Shown here piece by piece: positions 9,127 to 16,277 of a stretch of 45,811 bases of DNA. The position numbers and the translations under genes were made by a program. Source of the stretch: an uncultured Clostridia bacterium (lineage in GTDB: Bacteria; Bacillota; Clostridia; Christensenellales; Aristaeellaceae); NCBI GenBank assembly GCA_945948915.1, contig CAMFCQ010000013.1, forward strand, positions 1-45,811, in the 5' to 3' direction. The first letter of the stretch is position 1. The number at the start of each line of letters is the position of its first letter. The notes under the pieces were generated by a model. It saw nothing but the letters and a program-made list of their open reading frames with translations. It ran no database searches and was not told where the DNA came from.

Positions 9127-9155
9127 ATGATACCATGGACGGCGGCGGCATGCAA
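9127..9155 (-). promoter_or_regulatory. Promoter of the phosphatase-eutH unit
   Basis: On the minus strand TTGCAT, 17 bases, TATCAT, about 32 bases upstream of the phosphatase start. It diverges from the promoter at 9206-9234. Confidence 0.65.
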
Positions 9156-9205
9156 TCGCCAATCGACGATTGCGTGCAAAATTGAAGTGCATGGCGTCGG
9201 GCTTC

Positions 9206-9234
9206 TTGACAGATCGTCAGGGAATTGATAAGAT
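9206..9234 (+). promoter_or_regulatory. Promoter of the structured leader and ABC importer operon
   Basis: Consensus TTGACA, 17-base spacer, TAAGAT. Transcription would start near 9241, leaving a leader of about 200 bases before the first gene. Confidence 0.75.
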
Positions 9235-9240
9235 AGTAAC

Positions 9241-9397
9241 GTCTTCGAGCCTTCCTTCCTAAGGCGGACGCTATGGAAGGACGGCCGTGTTAAGCAATTA
9301 ACTCAGGGTTCCGCTGGAAACGGTGCAGCCTTCCTGATTTGAAAAGGAGACGGAATGCATATGCGCTGAGGGTCTGTCTACTTGCCCCCCGGCTTGC
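9241..9397 (+). ncRNA. Candidate riboswitch leader, perhaps molybdenum/tungsten cofactor type
   Basis: A non-coding, promoter-driven leader ending in an intrinsic terminator just ahead of an ABC importer operon, which is the layout of a transcriptional riboswitch. Visible pairings are CCTTCC (9250-9255) with GGAAGG (9275-9280) and smaller hairpins around 9308-9350. The block GGCCGTG followed by CAAT and TAA resembles my memory of the Moco RNA motif, and the downstream yqeC and FecCD-type importer suit molybdate or tungstate. A tiny frame, ATG at 9355-9369 (MHMR), has an AAGGAG site six bases upstream. I see no B12-box like that of cobalamin riboswitches. The class is inferred from context more than from sequence. 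Confidence 0.45.
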
Positions 9398-9429
9398 CGT
9401 CCGCGTCCTTTGGAGCGCGGGCGTTTTTT
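9398..9429 (+). terminator. Leader terminator before the ABC importer genes
   Basis: CGTCCGCG pairs with CGCGGGCG (8 bp, one wobble, 10-base loop) followed by six T. It lies upstream of the first gene, only seven bases before its GAGG ribosome site, so it can only act as an attenuator. Confidence 0.75.
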
Positions 9430-9447
9430 GTTGTATGAGGCCTGCAG

Positions 9448-10509
9448 ATGACGGAGAGAAAAACGAGCATGAGAGAGAAAACTCCAGTACAAAAAACCGC
9501 TGGCACACGCCGCGCGGCCCTCTGCCTGACAGCGCTTTCAGGCCTGCTCGCCGCGTTGTTCCTGATTTCGTTTGTCCTGGGCCGCTACGACGTGCCGCTT
9601 TCCCAGGTGGCGCGCATCCTTGTGTCGCGCCTTGTCCCGCTTGAAAAAACCTGGTCGCCCAACATGGAGGCGGCTGTCATCAACATCCGTCTGCCGCGCA
9701 TCGCTCTGGCGTGCATGGTGGGCTGCTGCCTGGCCCTGGCGGGCACGGCGTATCAGAGCGTGTTTCAAAACCCCATGGCTGCGCCGGATATCCTGGGCGC
9801 GTCCTCCGGCGCGTGCTTCGGTGCAGCGCTGGCGATCCTGCTGGGCTTTTCTCGAGGTGGCATCACGGGCATGGCGTTTGTCTTCAGCCTGGTGACGGTC
9901 GTGCTGGTGTACATCATCGGCGCCCGGACGCGGGGCAGCCGCGTGATCAGCATCCTGCTGGCGGGCGTGATGGTGTCCTCGCTGTTTTCCGCCGGCACGT
10001 CGTTCATCAAGCTGGTCGCCGATCCGAGCAACGAGCTTCCCGCGATCACCTACTGGCTGATGGGCAGCCTGTCCGGCGCGAGGCTTTCGGAGGTGGGCTT
10101 TGCGCTGATCCCGATGACCATCGGCGCAGCGCCGCTGCTGCTGCTGCGCTGGCGCATCAACCTCCTGACGCTGGGGGAAGAGGAGGCATCGACGCTGGGC
10201 GTGAACACCGGCGCGCTGCGCCTTACGGTCGTGCTGTGCGCGACGTTCCTGACGGCGGCGAGCGTCGCGGTCAGCGGCATGATCGGCTGGGTCGGCCTCG
10301 TCATTCCGCACCTGAGCCGCAAGCTGGTGGGCAATGATTGCCGGTATCTGCTGCCGGCCTCCATGCTCATGGGTGCGAGCTTCCTGATGCTGGTGGACGA
10401 TATCTCCCGCAACCTGATGACCACGGAGATTCCCATCGGCATCCTGACGGCGTTCATCGGCGCGCCGTTCTTCATCTACCTGATGACCAGAAGGGGGAAT
10501 GCGCTGTGA
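9448..10509 (+). CDS. FecCD-type ABC transporter permease
   Basis: Membrane subunit of a BtuC/FecCD-family importer. About ten hydrophobic helices; typical blocks are LPRIALACMVGCCLALAGTAYQSVFQNPMAAPDILGASSGACFGA and SGMIGWVGLVIPHLSRKLVGNDCRYLLPASMLMGASFLMLVDDISR. At 353 residues the length is normal. The ATG at 9448 has GAGG seven bases upstream; an ATG at 9469 is possible. The family carries iron-siderophores, haem, B12 and, in MolBCA, molybdate. The presence of yqeC at the end of the operon and the leader RNA favour molybdate or tungstate here, but the substrate is inferred. Confidence 0.92.
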   Translation: MTERKTSMREKTPVQKTAGTRRAALCLTALSGLLAALFLISFVLGRYDVPLSQVARILVSRLVPLEKTWSPNMEAAVINIRLPRIALACMVGCCLALAGTAYQSVFQNPMAAPDILGASSGACFGAALAILLGFSRGGITGMAFVFSLVTVVLVYIIGARTRGSRVISILLAGVMVSSLFSAGTSFIKLVADPSNELPAITYWLMGSLSGARLSEVGFALIPMTIGAAPLLLLRWRINLLTLGEEEASTLGVNTGALRLTVVLCATFLTAASVAVSGMIGWVGLVIPHLSRKLVGNDCRYLLPASMLMGASFLMLVDDISRNLMTTEIPIGILTAFIGAPFFIYLMTRRGNAL

Positions 10510-11273
10510 GCCTGTGCGTGCAGAAGCTCTCCTTCTCCTACGGCGAGCAACCGGTGCTGGAGGATATTTCCTTCAGCCTGGAAAAGGGCGAGTTCCTCTC
10601 CGTGCTCGGTCCCAACGGCGTGGGCAAGAGCACGCTCTTTCGCTGCATTCTGGGCCTGCTTCCGGGGTATCAGGGCAGCATCCTTTCGGACGGCGAGGAC
10701 ATGCGCAGGCTGTCCGGCCGGGAAAAGTCCAAACGAATCGCCTATATCCCGCAGATCAACCGGCCAGCCTTTGGCTATACGGTGCTGGATACCGTGCTCA
10801 TGGGCACGACGCGCCAGCTCTCCTTGTTTGCCCAGCCCCAAAGCGCACAGATCCGTCAGGCGATGGACGCGCTTGAGCGCGTCGGCGCGGCGCATCTGAC
10901 ACAGCGCGATTTCACGCATCTCTCCGGCGGTGAGCAGCAGCTGGTGCTGGTGGCCCGCGCCATCGCGCAGCAGGCAGACATTCTGGTGATGGACGAGCCA
11001 ACCTCCGCGCTGGATTACGGCAATCAGCTGCGCGTGCTGGGGCTGGTGCGCGAGCTGGCCTCCGAGGGCTACGGCGTGCTGCTCTCCACGCACAATCCGC
11101 AGCACGCGCTGACCTTCGCCTCGCGCATCCTGGCGCTGTCCGGCGGACGCGTGGCCGCGCTGGGCAAGCCGGAGGAGGTGCTCACGCGGGAGCTGGTGCT
11201 CCGGCTGTACGGCGTGAATGCGGTCTTCGCCGATACCTCGGGCGGACGCGTGCTCGTCCCACTGATGGATTGA
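10506..11273 (+). CDS. ABC transporter ATP-binding protein (FepC/BtuD-like)
   Basis: ATPase partner of the upstream FecCD permease. Walker A GPNGVGKST is near residue 40, the signature LSGGEQQLVLVARAI near 140, Walker B ILVMDEPT near 160 and the switch histidine in LLSTHNP. The GTG start at 10506 overlaps the permease stop (GTGA), giving translational coupling and the standard 255 residues; a longer in-frame extension would lie inside the permease gene. Confidence 0.93.
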   Translation: MSLCVQKLSFSYGEQPVLEDISFSLEKGEFLSVLGPNGVGKSTLFRCILGLLPGYQGSILSDGEDMRRLSGREKSKRIAYIPQINRPAFGYTVLDTVLMGTTRQLSLFAQPQSAQIRQAMDALERVGAAHLTQRDFTHLSGGEQQLVLVARAIAQQADILVMDEPTSALDYGNQLRVLGLVRELASEGYGVLLSTHNPQHALTFASRILALSGGRVAALGKPEEVLTRELVLRLYGVNAVFADTSGGRVLVPLMD

Positions 11274-11357
11274 ATCTGAGCTCCCCCGTCCCTTCACAGC
11301 TCGCAGATGCGCACGCATCTGAGGCCATAAACAATTGCAGGAAGGATGAAATTTGTT

Positions 11358-12401
11358 ATGAAGAAAATGGCTGCGCTTATTCTCGCGCTGGCGCTGGCTG
11401 CCGCGCTGTCTCTGACGGCCTGCGCGGAGTCTTCCACCCGCGTCTTTACGGATTCGATCGGCCGTGAGGTGACCGTTCCGCAGGAGATCACCCGGATCGC
11501 TGTGACGGGCCAGCTGGGTCAGATCGTCGTCTTCGCCATCGCGCCGGACATGCTCGTGGGCATTCCCGGCGCGTGGCTTCCGGAAGCCAAGGCGTATCTC
11601 GATGAGCAGTATTATAACCTGCCGGTCATGGGCCAGCTCTATGGCGGCAAGGGTGAACTGAACCTGGAGGAGCTGCTCAAGGCCGCGCCGCAGGTGGTCA
11701 TCGATATCGGCGAGCCCAAGGGCAGCATCGTGGAGGACATGGATGCGCTCACGGAGCAGACGGGCATCCCGTTCGTTCATATCTCCGCGTATATCGACCG
11801 CATGGGCGAGACCTACGCCTTGCTGGGCGAGCTGCTGGGCATGGAGGAGGAAGCGAAAGCGCTTGCCGATGCCTGCGAGCGCATGTACAGCTGCGCCGTG
11901 GAGCTGTCGCAGGGCGTGGAGAAGGCGAACGTGCTCTATGTGATGGGCGCAGACGGCCTCAACGTGCTGGCCAGGGGCGCGTATCACAGCAGTGTGATCG
12001 ACATGATGGCCAACAACGTGGCCGTTGTGGAGAACGTCTCCTCCAGGGGCACCGGCAATGAGGTGGACATGGAGCAGATCCTCAATTGGAATCCGGACGT
12101 GGTCATCTTCTCCGAGGACAGCATCTTCGATACCGTGGCTGACGATCCGGTATGGCAGAGCGTCAGCGCGATCGCGAACAACACCTACTACCAGGTGCCG
12201 TTCGGCCCGTACAACTGGATTGGACAGCCGCCGGCCGTGCATCGCCTGCTGGGCATGCTGTGGATGGGCAAGCTGCTGTATCCGGAGACAGCGGCGTATG
12301 ATCTGTATGAAGAGGCTGCGCAGTATTATCAGCTGTTCTACCACTGCGACCTGACCCGGGAGCAGTACGACGCGCTGATGGCCAACTCCATCGGCAAGTG
12401 A
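11358..12401 (+). CDS. ABC transporter substrate-binding lipoprotein
   Basis: Extracytoplasmic solute-binding protein of the helical-backbone (TroA/BtuF-like) class, anchored by lipid. The signal peptide MKKMAALILALALAAALSL ends in an LTAC lipobox. DSIGREVTVPQEITRIAV is the usual start of the mature domain, and LLGMLWMGKLLYP near the C-terminus is seen in importers of this group. AGGAAGG abuts an earlier ATG at 11346, so the start at 11358 gives better spacing; both are in frame. It follows the ATPase gene by 84 bases. The ligand cannot be read; molybdate or tungstate is suggested by yqeC and the leader RNA. Confidence 0.9.
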   Translation: MKKMAALILALALAAALSLTACAESSTRVFTDSIGREVTVPQEITRIAVTGQLGQIVVFAIAPDMLVGIPGAWLPEAKAYLDEQYYNLPVMGQLYGGKGELNLEELLKAAPQVVIDIGEPKGSIVEDMDALTEQTGIPFVHISAYIDRMGETYALLGELLGMEEEAKALADACERMYSCAVELSQGVEKANVLYVMGADGLNVLARGAYHSSVIDMMANNVAVVENVSSRGTGNEVDMEQILNWNPDVVIFSEDSIFDTVADDPVWQSVSAIANNTYYQVPFGPYNWIGQPPAVHRLLGMLWMGKLLYPETAAYDLYEEAAQYYQLFYHCDLTREQYDALMANSIGK

Positions 12402-12425
12402 CAGCAGAATCGTGGAGGATCAGCG

Positions 12426-13208
12426 GTGAATAGACCGGACAATCAGGCGACGGCTTACTGGCTTGAAGCGGACCGCCTTGTGCGCGGAATGCCGCAGGAC
12501 GCCTTCCCGTTTCTCGGAGAGCGGGGCCATGTGGTCTCGCTGGTCGGCGGCGGCGGAAAGACGACGCTGATGTACTGCCTTGCGGAGGCGTCCAGTGGGC
12601 GCGGCCTGCGCACGGCGGTGATGACGACCACCAAAATGGGCCGGCCGGGTGCGTACTGCAGATCGATGGCAGCGTGCCTGAACTGCTGGTCGGCGGGGGA
12701 ATACGCCGTGTGCGGCGAGCGGCTGAACGAGCGCAGGCTGGTCGCGCCGGAGCCGGCGTTTCTTGCGCAGTTGCTTAAGCAGGCGGATGCGCTCTTCATC
12801 GAGGCGGACGGCGCGCGCCGGCTGCCCTGCAAGGCGCCGGATGCGCATGAGCCGGTGATCCTGCCTCAGACGGATACGGTGATTGCGGTGATGGGCCTTG
12901 ACGCGCTGGGCCAGCCGGTCGGGGAGATCTGCCTGCGCGCGCAGATCGTGCAGGCGCTGCTTGGCTGCGGTCCGGAGCACAGGCTCACGCAGGAGGACAT
13001 GGTCACGCTGCTGCTTTCCGAGCAGGGCTCGCGCAAGGGCGTGGCGCAGCGGGATTTCTTCGTCGTGCTCAACAAGTGCGACGATGCGCAGCGGCTTCAG
13101 GCGGGCAGAAGGATGCTCGAGCTGCTGCGCGATCAGGGACAGACGCGCGTCGTGCTGACGGCGGGCATGCGCCGCAGCGAGACGTACGAGCAAATCAAAA
13201 CGGAATAA
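12426..13208 (+). CDS. yqeC: Selenium cofactor biosynthesis protein YqeC
   Basis: Putative accessory factor for selenium-dependent molybdenum hydroxylases; known as a phylogenetic companion of those enzymes. A P-loop, SLVGGGGKTTLMYCLAE, lies near residue 40, followed by TTTKMGRP, IEADGARRLPCKAP and GLDALGQP, all typical of the family. Length 260. The GTG start at 12426 has GGAGGA seven bases upstream. It lies 24 bases after the binding-protein gene, so it belongs to the importer operon and points to molybdenum metabolism. No hydroxylase gene is in the window. Confidence 0.87.
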   Translation: MNRPDNQATAYWLEADRLVRGMPQDAFPFLGERGHVVSLVGGGGKTTLMYCLAEASSGRGLRTAVMTTTKMGRPGAYCRSMAACLNCWSAGEYAVCGERLNERRLVAPEPAFLAQLLKQADALFIEADGARRLPCKAPDAHEPVILPQTDTVIAVMGLDALGQPVGEICLRAQIVQALLGCGPEHRLTQEDMVTLLLSEQGSRKGVAQRDFFVVLNKCDDAQRLQAGRRMLELLRDQGQTRVVLTAGMRRSETYEQIKTE

Positions 13209-13215
13209 CCGTCTA

Positions 13216-13377
13216 ATACTAATTCTTGTTAAAATGGCCTAATCCGCGCACCATCTTTTCCGCTCTGACTTTGCCTTGTTCCGTTTAACGTACCTCCAGT
13301 ACGCCTCACTTCACTCGGCTTCGTCAGAGCAAAAAATCTGATGCGCTCTATTAGGCATTTTAACTGCGAATTAGTAT
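13216..13377. mobile_element. MITE-like element, copy 1
   Basis: A 162-bp unit bounded by imperfect inverted ends (ATACTAATTC-TTG-TTAAAAT-GGCCTAAT against the complement of ATTAGG-CATTTTAACTGCGAATTAGTAT). Inside, GCTCTGAC and GTCAGAGC also pair, so the whole unit can fold as one long imperfect hairpin. It holds no gene. The ends contain a TA that could be the target duplication. It sits between the yqeC stop and the terminator at 13384. A second copy lies at 28422-28584. Confidence 0.85.
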
Positions 13378-13383
13378 AACGGG

Positions 13384-13409
13384 GTCTGCCGACGGCAGGC
13401 TCTGTTTTT
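13384..13409 (+). terminator. Intrinsic terminator of the importer-yqeC operon
   Basis: GTCTGCC, GAC loop, GGCAGGC, then TCTG and five T. It is now separated from yqeC by the MITE-like element. Confidence 0.65.
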
Positions 13410-13484
13410 GCCCAGGTGATGCCTGGCTGAAAAATGGACACAATCAGACGCAATATGGAACTATCCTGTTCAGCCATCGTGCGG

Positions 13485-13490
13485 TATAAT
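13485..13490 (+). promoter_or_regulatory. Probable -10 box of the DJ-1/PfpI gene
   Basis: Perfect TATAAT 33 bases before the ATG. No convincing -35 box is seen. Confidence 0.45.
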
Positions 13491-13522
13491 GGCCATGAAG
13501 GAACACAAGGGAGGAAGAAACG

Positions 13523-14038
13523 ATGCGGGATGTCTTTCTCATTTACGATGGCTGCTGCTTTTATGAAATCGTGACCCTTTGCTATTTCATGCGCTATGCC
13601 GGGTGCGATCTGGTGTTCTGCGCGCCGGAGAAAAAGCCTGTACGCGCCATGGAGGGCTTTACAGTTCAGCCGGACCTTTCGCTTGAAGAACTGGATTGCC
13701 GTCAGGTCAGGAGCCTGATTGTGCCGGGCGGAAGGGTTTTGGCCATCAACCGCCCCGAGATGCATGACCTGCTGCGGACGGTGCGGGATCGTCAGGGCCT
13801 CATCGCCGGGATCTGCGCCGGCGTCGATGTGCTGGACGATGCCGGCATTTTGGAGAATATCCGCTCCACCCACTCGACGGATGAGGATCTGGTGTGCGCG
13901 GATCATGTCATCACGGCCCGGGCCAACGCCTATGTGGATTTTGCCATCAAGACCGCCGAGGTGCTGGGCCTGTTTGCCAGCCGGGAGGACAGGGAGGAAA
14001 CCATCGCCTTCTGGAAGAACAGGAAGAGGATGCAGTAA
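13523..14038 (+). CDS. DJ-1/PfpI family protein
   Basis: Small cytoplasmic protein of the class I glutamine amidotransferase-like fold. The nucleophile elbow is IAGICAGVDVLDDAGIL with the conserved cysteine in GICAG near residue 96, preceded by SLIVPGG. Length 171. GGAGG lies nine bases before the ATG. It stands alone with its own promoter and terminator. Members act as stress proteins, deglycases or regulators; which applies here cannot be told. Confidence 0.85.
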   Translation: MRDVFLIYDGCCFYEIVTLCYFMRYAGCDLVFCAPEKKPVRAMEGFTVQPDLSLEELDCRQVRSLIVPGGRVLAINRPEMHDLLRTVRDRQGLIAGICAGVDVLDDAGILENIRSTHSTDEDLVCADHVITARANAYVDFAIKTAEVLGLFASREDREETIAFWKNRKRMQ

Positions 14039-14063
14039 AGGCAGATGCGGCCCTCAGAATTTG

Positions 14064-14099
14064 AAGAATCCACCGTGAAAGATCGCGGTGGATTCTTTT
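14064..14099 (+). terminator. Intrinsic terminator after the DJ-1/PfpI gene
   Basis: AAGAATCCACCG pairs with CGGTGGATTCTT around a ten-base loop, followed by a T run. Confidence 0.8.
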
Positions 14100-14136
14100 G
14101 GTCAAATGAGCAATACAGAAGGGTTCGAACGGCGCG

Positions 14137-14301
14137 TCAGCTGAGCAGCATGTGGATCGCCGCATCCAGCGCGGCGACGGAGCGGATCTGGCCCTGACGT
14201 ACCAGCAGCTGCCGCCTCACCTGCGGCGGCGCTTGATCAAAGAGACGGCGGGCATTGGAGTTGGATTCCAGCAGCGCATACAGGTTGGGATACAGATTCA
14301 T
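14137..14301 (-). CDS. Small conserved-looking protein, 54 residues
   Basis: Minus-strand gene with a textbook AGGAGGT ribosome site eight bases before the ATG. The product starts MNLYPNLYALLESNSNARRL and continues with FDQAPPQVRRQLLVR and RSVAALDAAIHMLLS; it is soluble and mostly helical in character. It resembles small Clostridial proteins I recall with the pattern YPxLYxLLE, a proline in the middle and VxSxxxL near the end, of unknown role. It lies alone between two plus-strand genes. No function is proposed. Confidence 0.7.
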   Translation of the reverse strand: MNLYPNLYALLESNSNARRLFDQAPPQVRRQLLVRQGQIRSVAALDAAIHMLLS

Positions 14302-14353
14302 GGGGCGCACCTCCTGACGGTTTTATCCTGCGCACGAAAAGCCGCGCTTATGC

Positions 14354-14383
14354 TTGACGCTCCTTTGCGTGCGGGACTATAAT
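14354..14383 (+). promoter_or_regulatory. Promoter of the recQ operon
   Basis: TTGACG, 18-base spacer, TATAAT, ending 33 bases before the recQ ATG. Confidence 0.8.
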
Positions 14384-14416
14384 AAGCTGAATGGCTATGC
14401 AAAGGAGAATGCGCGG

Positions 14417-16249
14417 ATGACGGCGATGCAGGCGGCGAGAAAGACGCTCTCGGAGGTGTTTGGCTACGACAGCTTTCGCCCGGGCCAGGAGAGCGTCGTC
14501 GCGGCGATCTTGCAGGGCCGGGACGTGATGGCTGTGATGCCCACCGGCGCGGGCAAGTCGCTGTGCTATCAGATTCCGGCGCTGGTGCTGGGCGGCATCA
14601 CGCTGGTCGTCTCTCCGCTGATCTCACTGATGCGCGATCAGGTGAGCAGCCTGCTGCAGAACGGCGTGCGCGCGGCGTATCTCAACTCCTCGCTGACAAG
14701 CCGGCAGTACAGCCTGGCGCTTGACAACGCGCGGCGCGGCGTGTACAGGATCATCTACGTCGCGCCGGAGCGCCTTTTGACCGACAGCTTCCTTGACTTC
14801 GCCGTGAACGCGCCGATTGCGCAGGTGGTTGTCGATGAGGCGCACTGCGTCAGCCAGTGGGGACAGGACTTTCGGCCCGGCTACCTGAACATCGCGCCGT
14901 TCATTGAGCGCCTGCCCCGGCGTCCGCGCGTGAGCGCGTTCACCGCGACGGCGACGCAGAGCGTGCGCGGTGACATCATGCGCCTGCTTGCGTTGGAAAA
15001 TCCCTACGCCGTGACGACGGGCTTTGACCGGCCGAACCTGTATCTGGAGGTGCGCCGCGAGGGCAGCCGGGACGCCGCGCTGCTGCGCTTTCTGGGGGAG
15101 CACCGCGGGCAGAGCGGCATCGTCTACTGCGGCACGCGCAAGGGCGTGGAGGAGGTCGCGGAGATGCTCGTTTCGCACGGCATCGACGCGGTGGGCTATC
15201 ACGCGGGCATGGGCGACGAGGAACGGCAGACTGCGCAGGAGGATTTCGTCTCCGACCGCGCGCCGGTGATCGTGGCGACCAATGCGTTCGGCATGGGCAT
15301 CGACAAGTCGAACGTGTCCTTCGTCGTGCACTACAACATGCCCAAGGATCTGGAAAGCTACTATCAGGAGGCGGGCCGCGCGGGGCGTGACGGCGAGGAC
15401 GCCGTCTGCTGCCTGCTCTATCAGCCCGCCGACGTGCATCTGAACACGTTTCTCATCGAGCACGCGCAGGAAAACAGCCAGCTCGACGAGCAGACGCAGA
15501 GAATCGTCACCGACCGCGCGAAGGAACGGCTCAGGCAAATGACCTATTACGCGACGGGCAGGGGATGCCTGCGCGCGAAGATCCTGCATTACTTCGGCGA
15601 GGAGCCGGAAAGGCCCCGCTGCGGCAACTGCTCCGGCTGTCTGACGGGGGCGCAGGAACGCGACGTGACGCGCGAAGCGGGCCGCATCGTCAGCGGCGTG
15701 ATGGCGTTGGGCGGCCGGTACGGAAAGGCGCTGACGGCCAGGGTGCTGGCGGGCGTGAAGGACGCGCGCATCAAAGAAAAGCAGCTGGACAAGCTGTCGG
15801 CCTTCGGCAGCCTGCGCGAGGAGGGCGAGGAGAATATCCGCGCGATGATCGACGAGCTGATCGTCGATGAGGTGCTCGACATGACGGACGGGCAGTATCC
15901 GCTGCTGCGGCCCGGCCCCCGCGCCAAGGAGGCGCTGCTGGGCGACGAGCCGATCCGCATGACGCTGGAACTGCGCGGGCAGAAGACGGCCTCCCGCCGC
16001 GTGACGATGAAGCCGCAGGCAGACAAGGGGCTTTTGTCCCGGCTCACGAAGCTGCGGCGCGGCATCGCGGAGGAGCAGCATGTGCCGCCGTTCATCATCT
16101 TCACCAATGCGACGCTGCGGGACATGGCGGTCAAGCGGCCGCGCACGCGGCGCGAGATGATGCGCGTGGACGGCGTGGGCGAGGGAAAGATGGACCGCTA
16201 CGGCGACATGTTCCTGCGCGTGATCGCGGACTATCTGGAGGAAGAATGA
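14417..16249 (+). CDS. recQ: ATP-dependent DNA helicase RecQ
   Basis: 3'-5' helicase that unwinds recombination and stalled-fork structures. Motif I is MPTGAGKSLCYQ near residue 45, motif II VVVDEAHCVSQWG, then SAFTATAT, the helicase C domain with GIDKSNVSFVVHYNMPKDLESYYQEAGRAGRDG, the zinc-binding cysteines around YFGEEPERPRCGNCSGC, and a C-terminal HRDC domain (VPPFIIFTNATLRDMA). At 610 residues it is full length. The ATG at 14417 has AAGGAG nine bases upstream; an in-frame extension to 14354 would include the promoter. First gene of an operon of four. Confidence 0.96.
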   Translation: MTAMQAARKTLSEVFGYDSFRPGQESVVAAILQGRDVMAVMPTGAGKSLCYQIPALVLGGITLVVSPLISLMRDQVSSLLQNGVRAAYLNSSLTSRQYSLALDNARRGVYRIIYVAPERLLTDSFLDFAVNAPIAQVVVDEAHCVSQWGQDFRPGYLNIAPFIERLPRRPRVSAFTATATQSVRGDIMRLLALENPYAVTTGFDRPNLYLEVRREGSRDAALLRFLGEHRGQSGIVYCGTRKGVEEVAEMLVSHGIDAVGYHAGMGDEERQTAQEDFVSDRAPVIVATNAFGMGIDKSNVSFVVHYNMPKDLESYYQEAGRAGRDGEDAVCCLLYQPADVHLNTFLIEHAQENSQLDEQTQRIVTDRAKERLRQMTYYATGRGCLRAKILHYFGEEPERPRCGNCSGCLTGAQERDVTREAGRIVSGVMALGGRYGKALTARVLAGVKDARIKEKQLDKLSAFGSLREEGEENIRAMIDELIVDEVLDMTDGQYPLLRPGPRAKEALLGDEPIRMTLELRGQKTASRRVTMKPQADKGLLSRLTKLRRGIAEEQHVPPFIIFTNATLRDMAVKRPRTRREMMRVDGVGEGKMDRYGDMFLRVIADYLEEE

Positions 16250-16277
16250 CTGGCAGGGCCGGAGAGGAGAAATGCAG

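Noticed and set aside
9241-9397. Cobalamin riboswitch before the FecCD importer
   Set aside because: I see no B12-box-like GCCACTG element nor the typical core; the yqeC context suits molybdenum or tungsten better.
10338-10505. Upstream extension of the ATPase gene
   Set aside because: It lies within the permease coding region; the GTG overlapping the permease stop gives the standard protein length and coupling.
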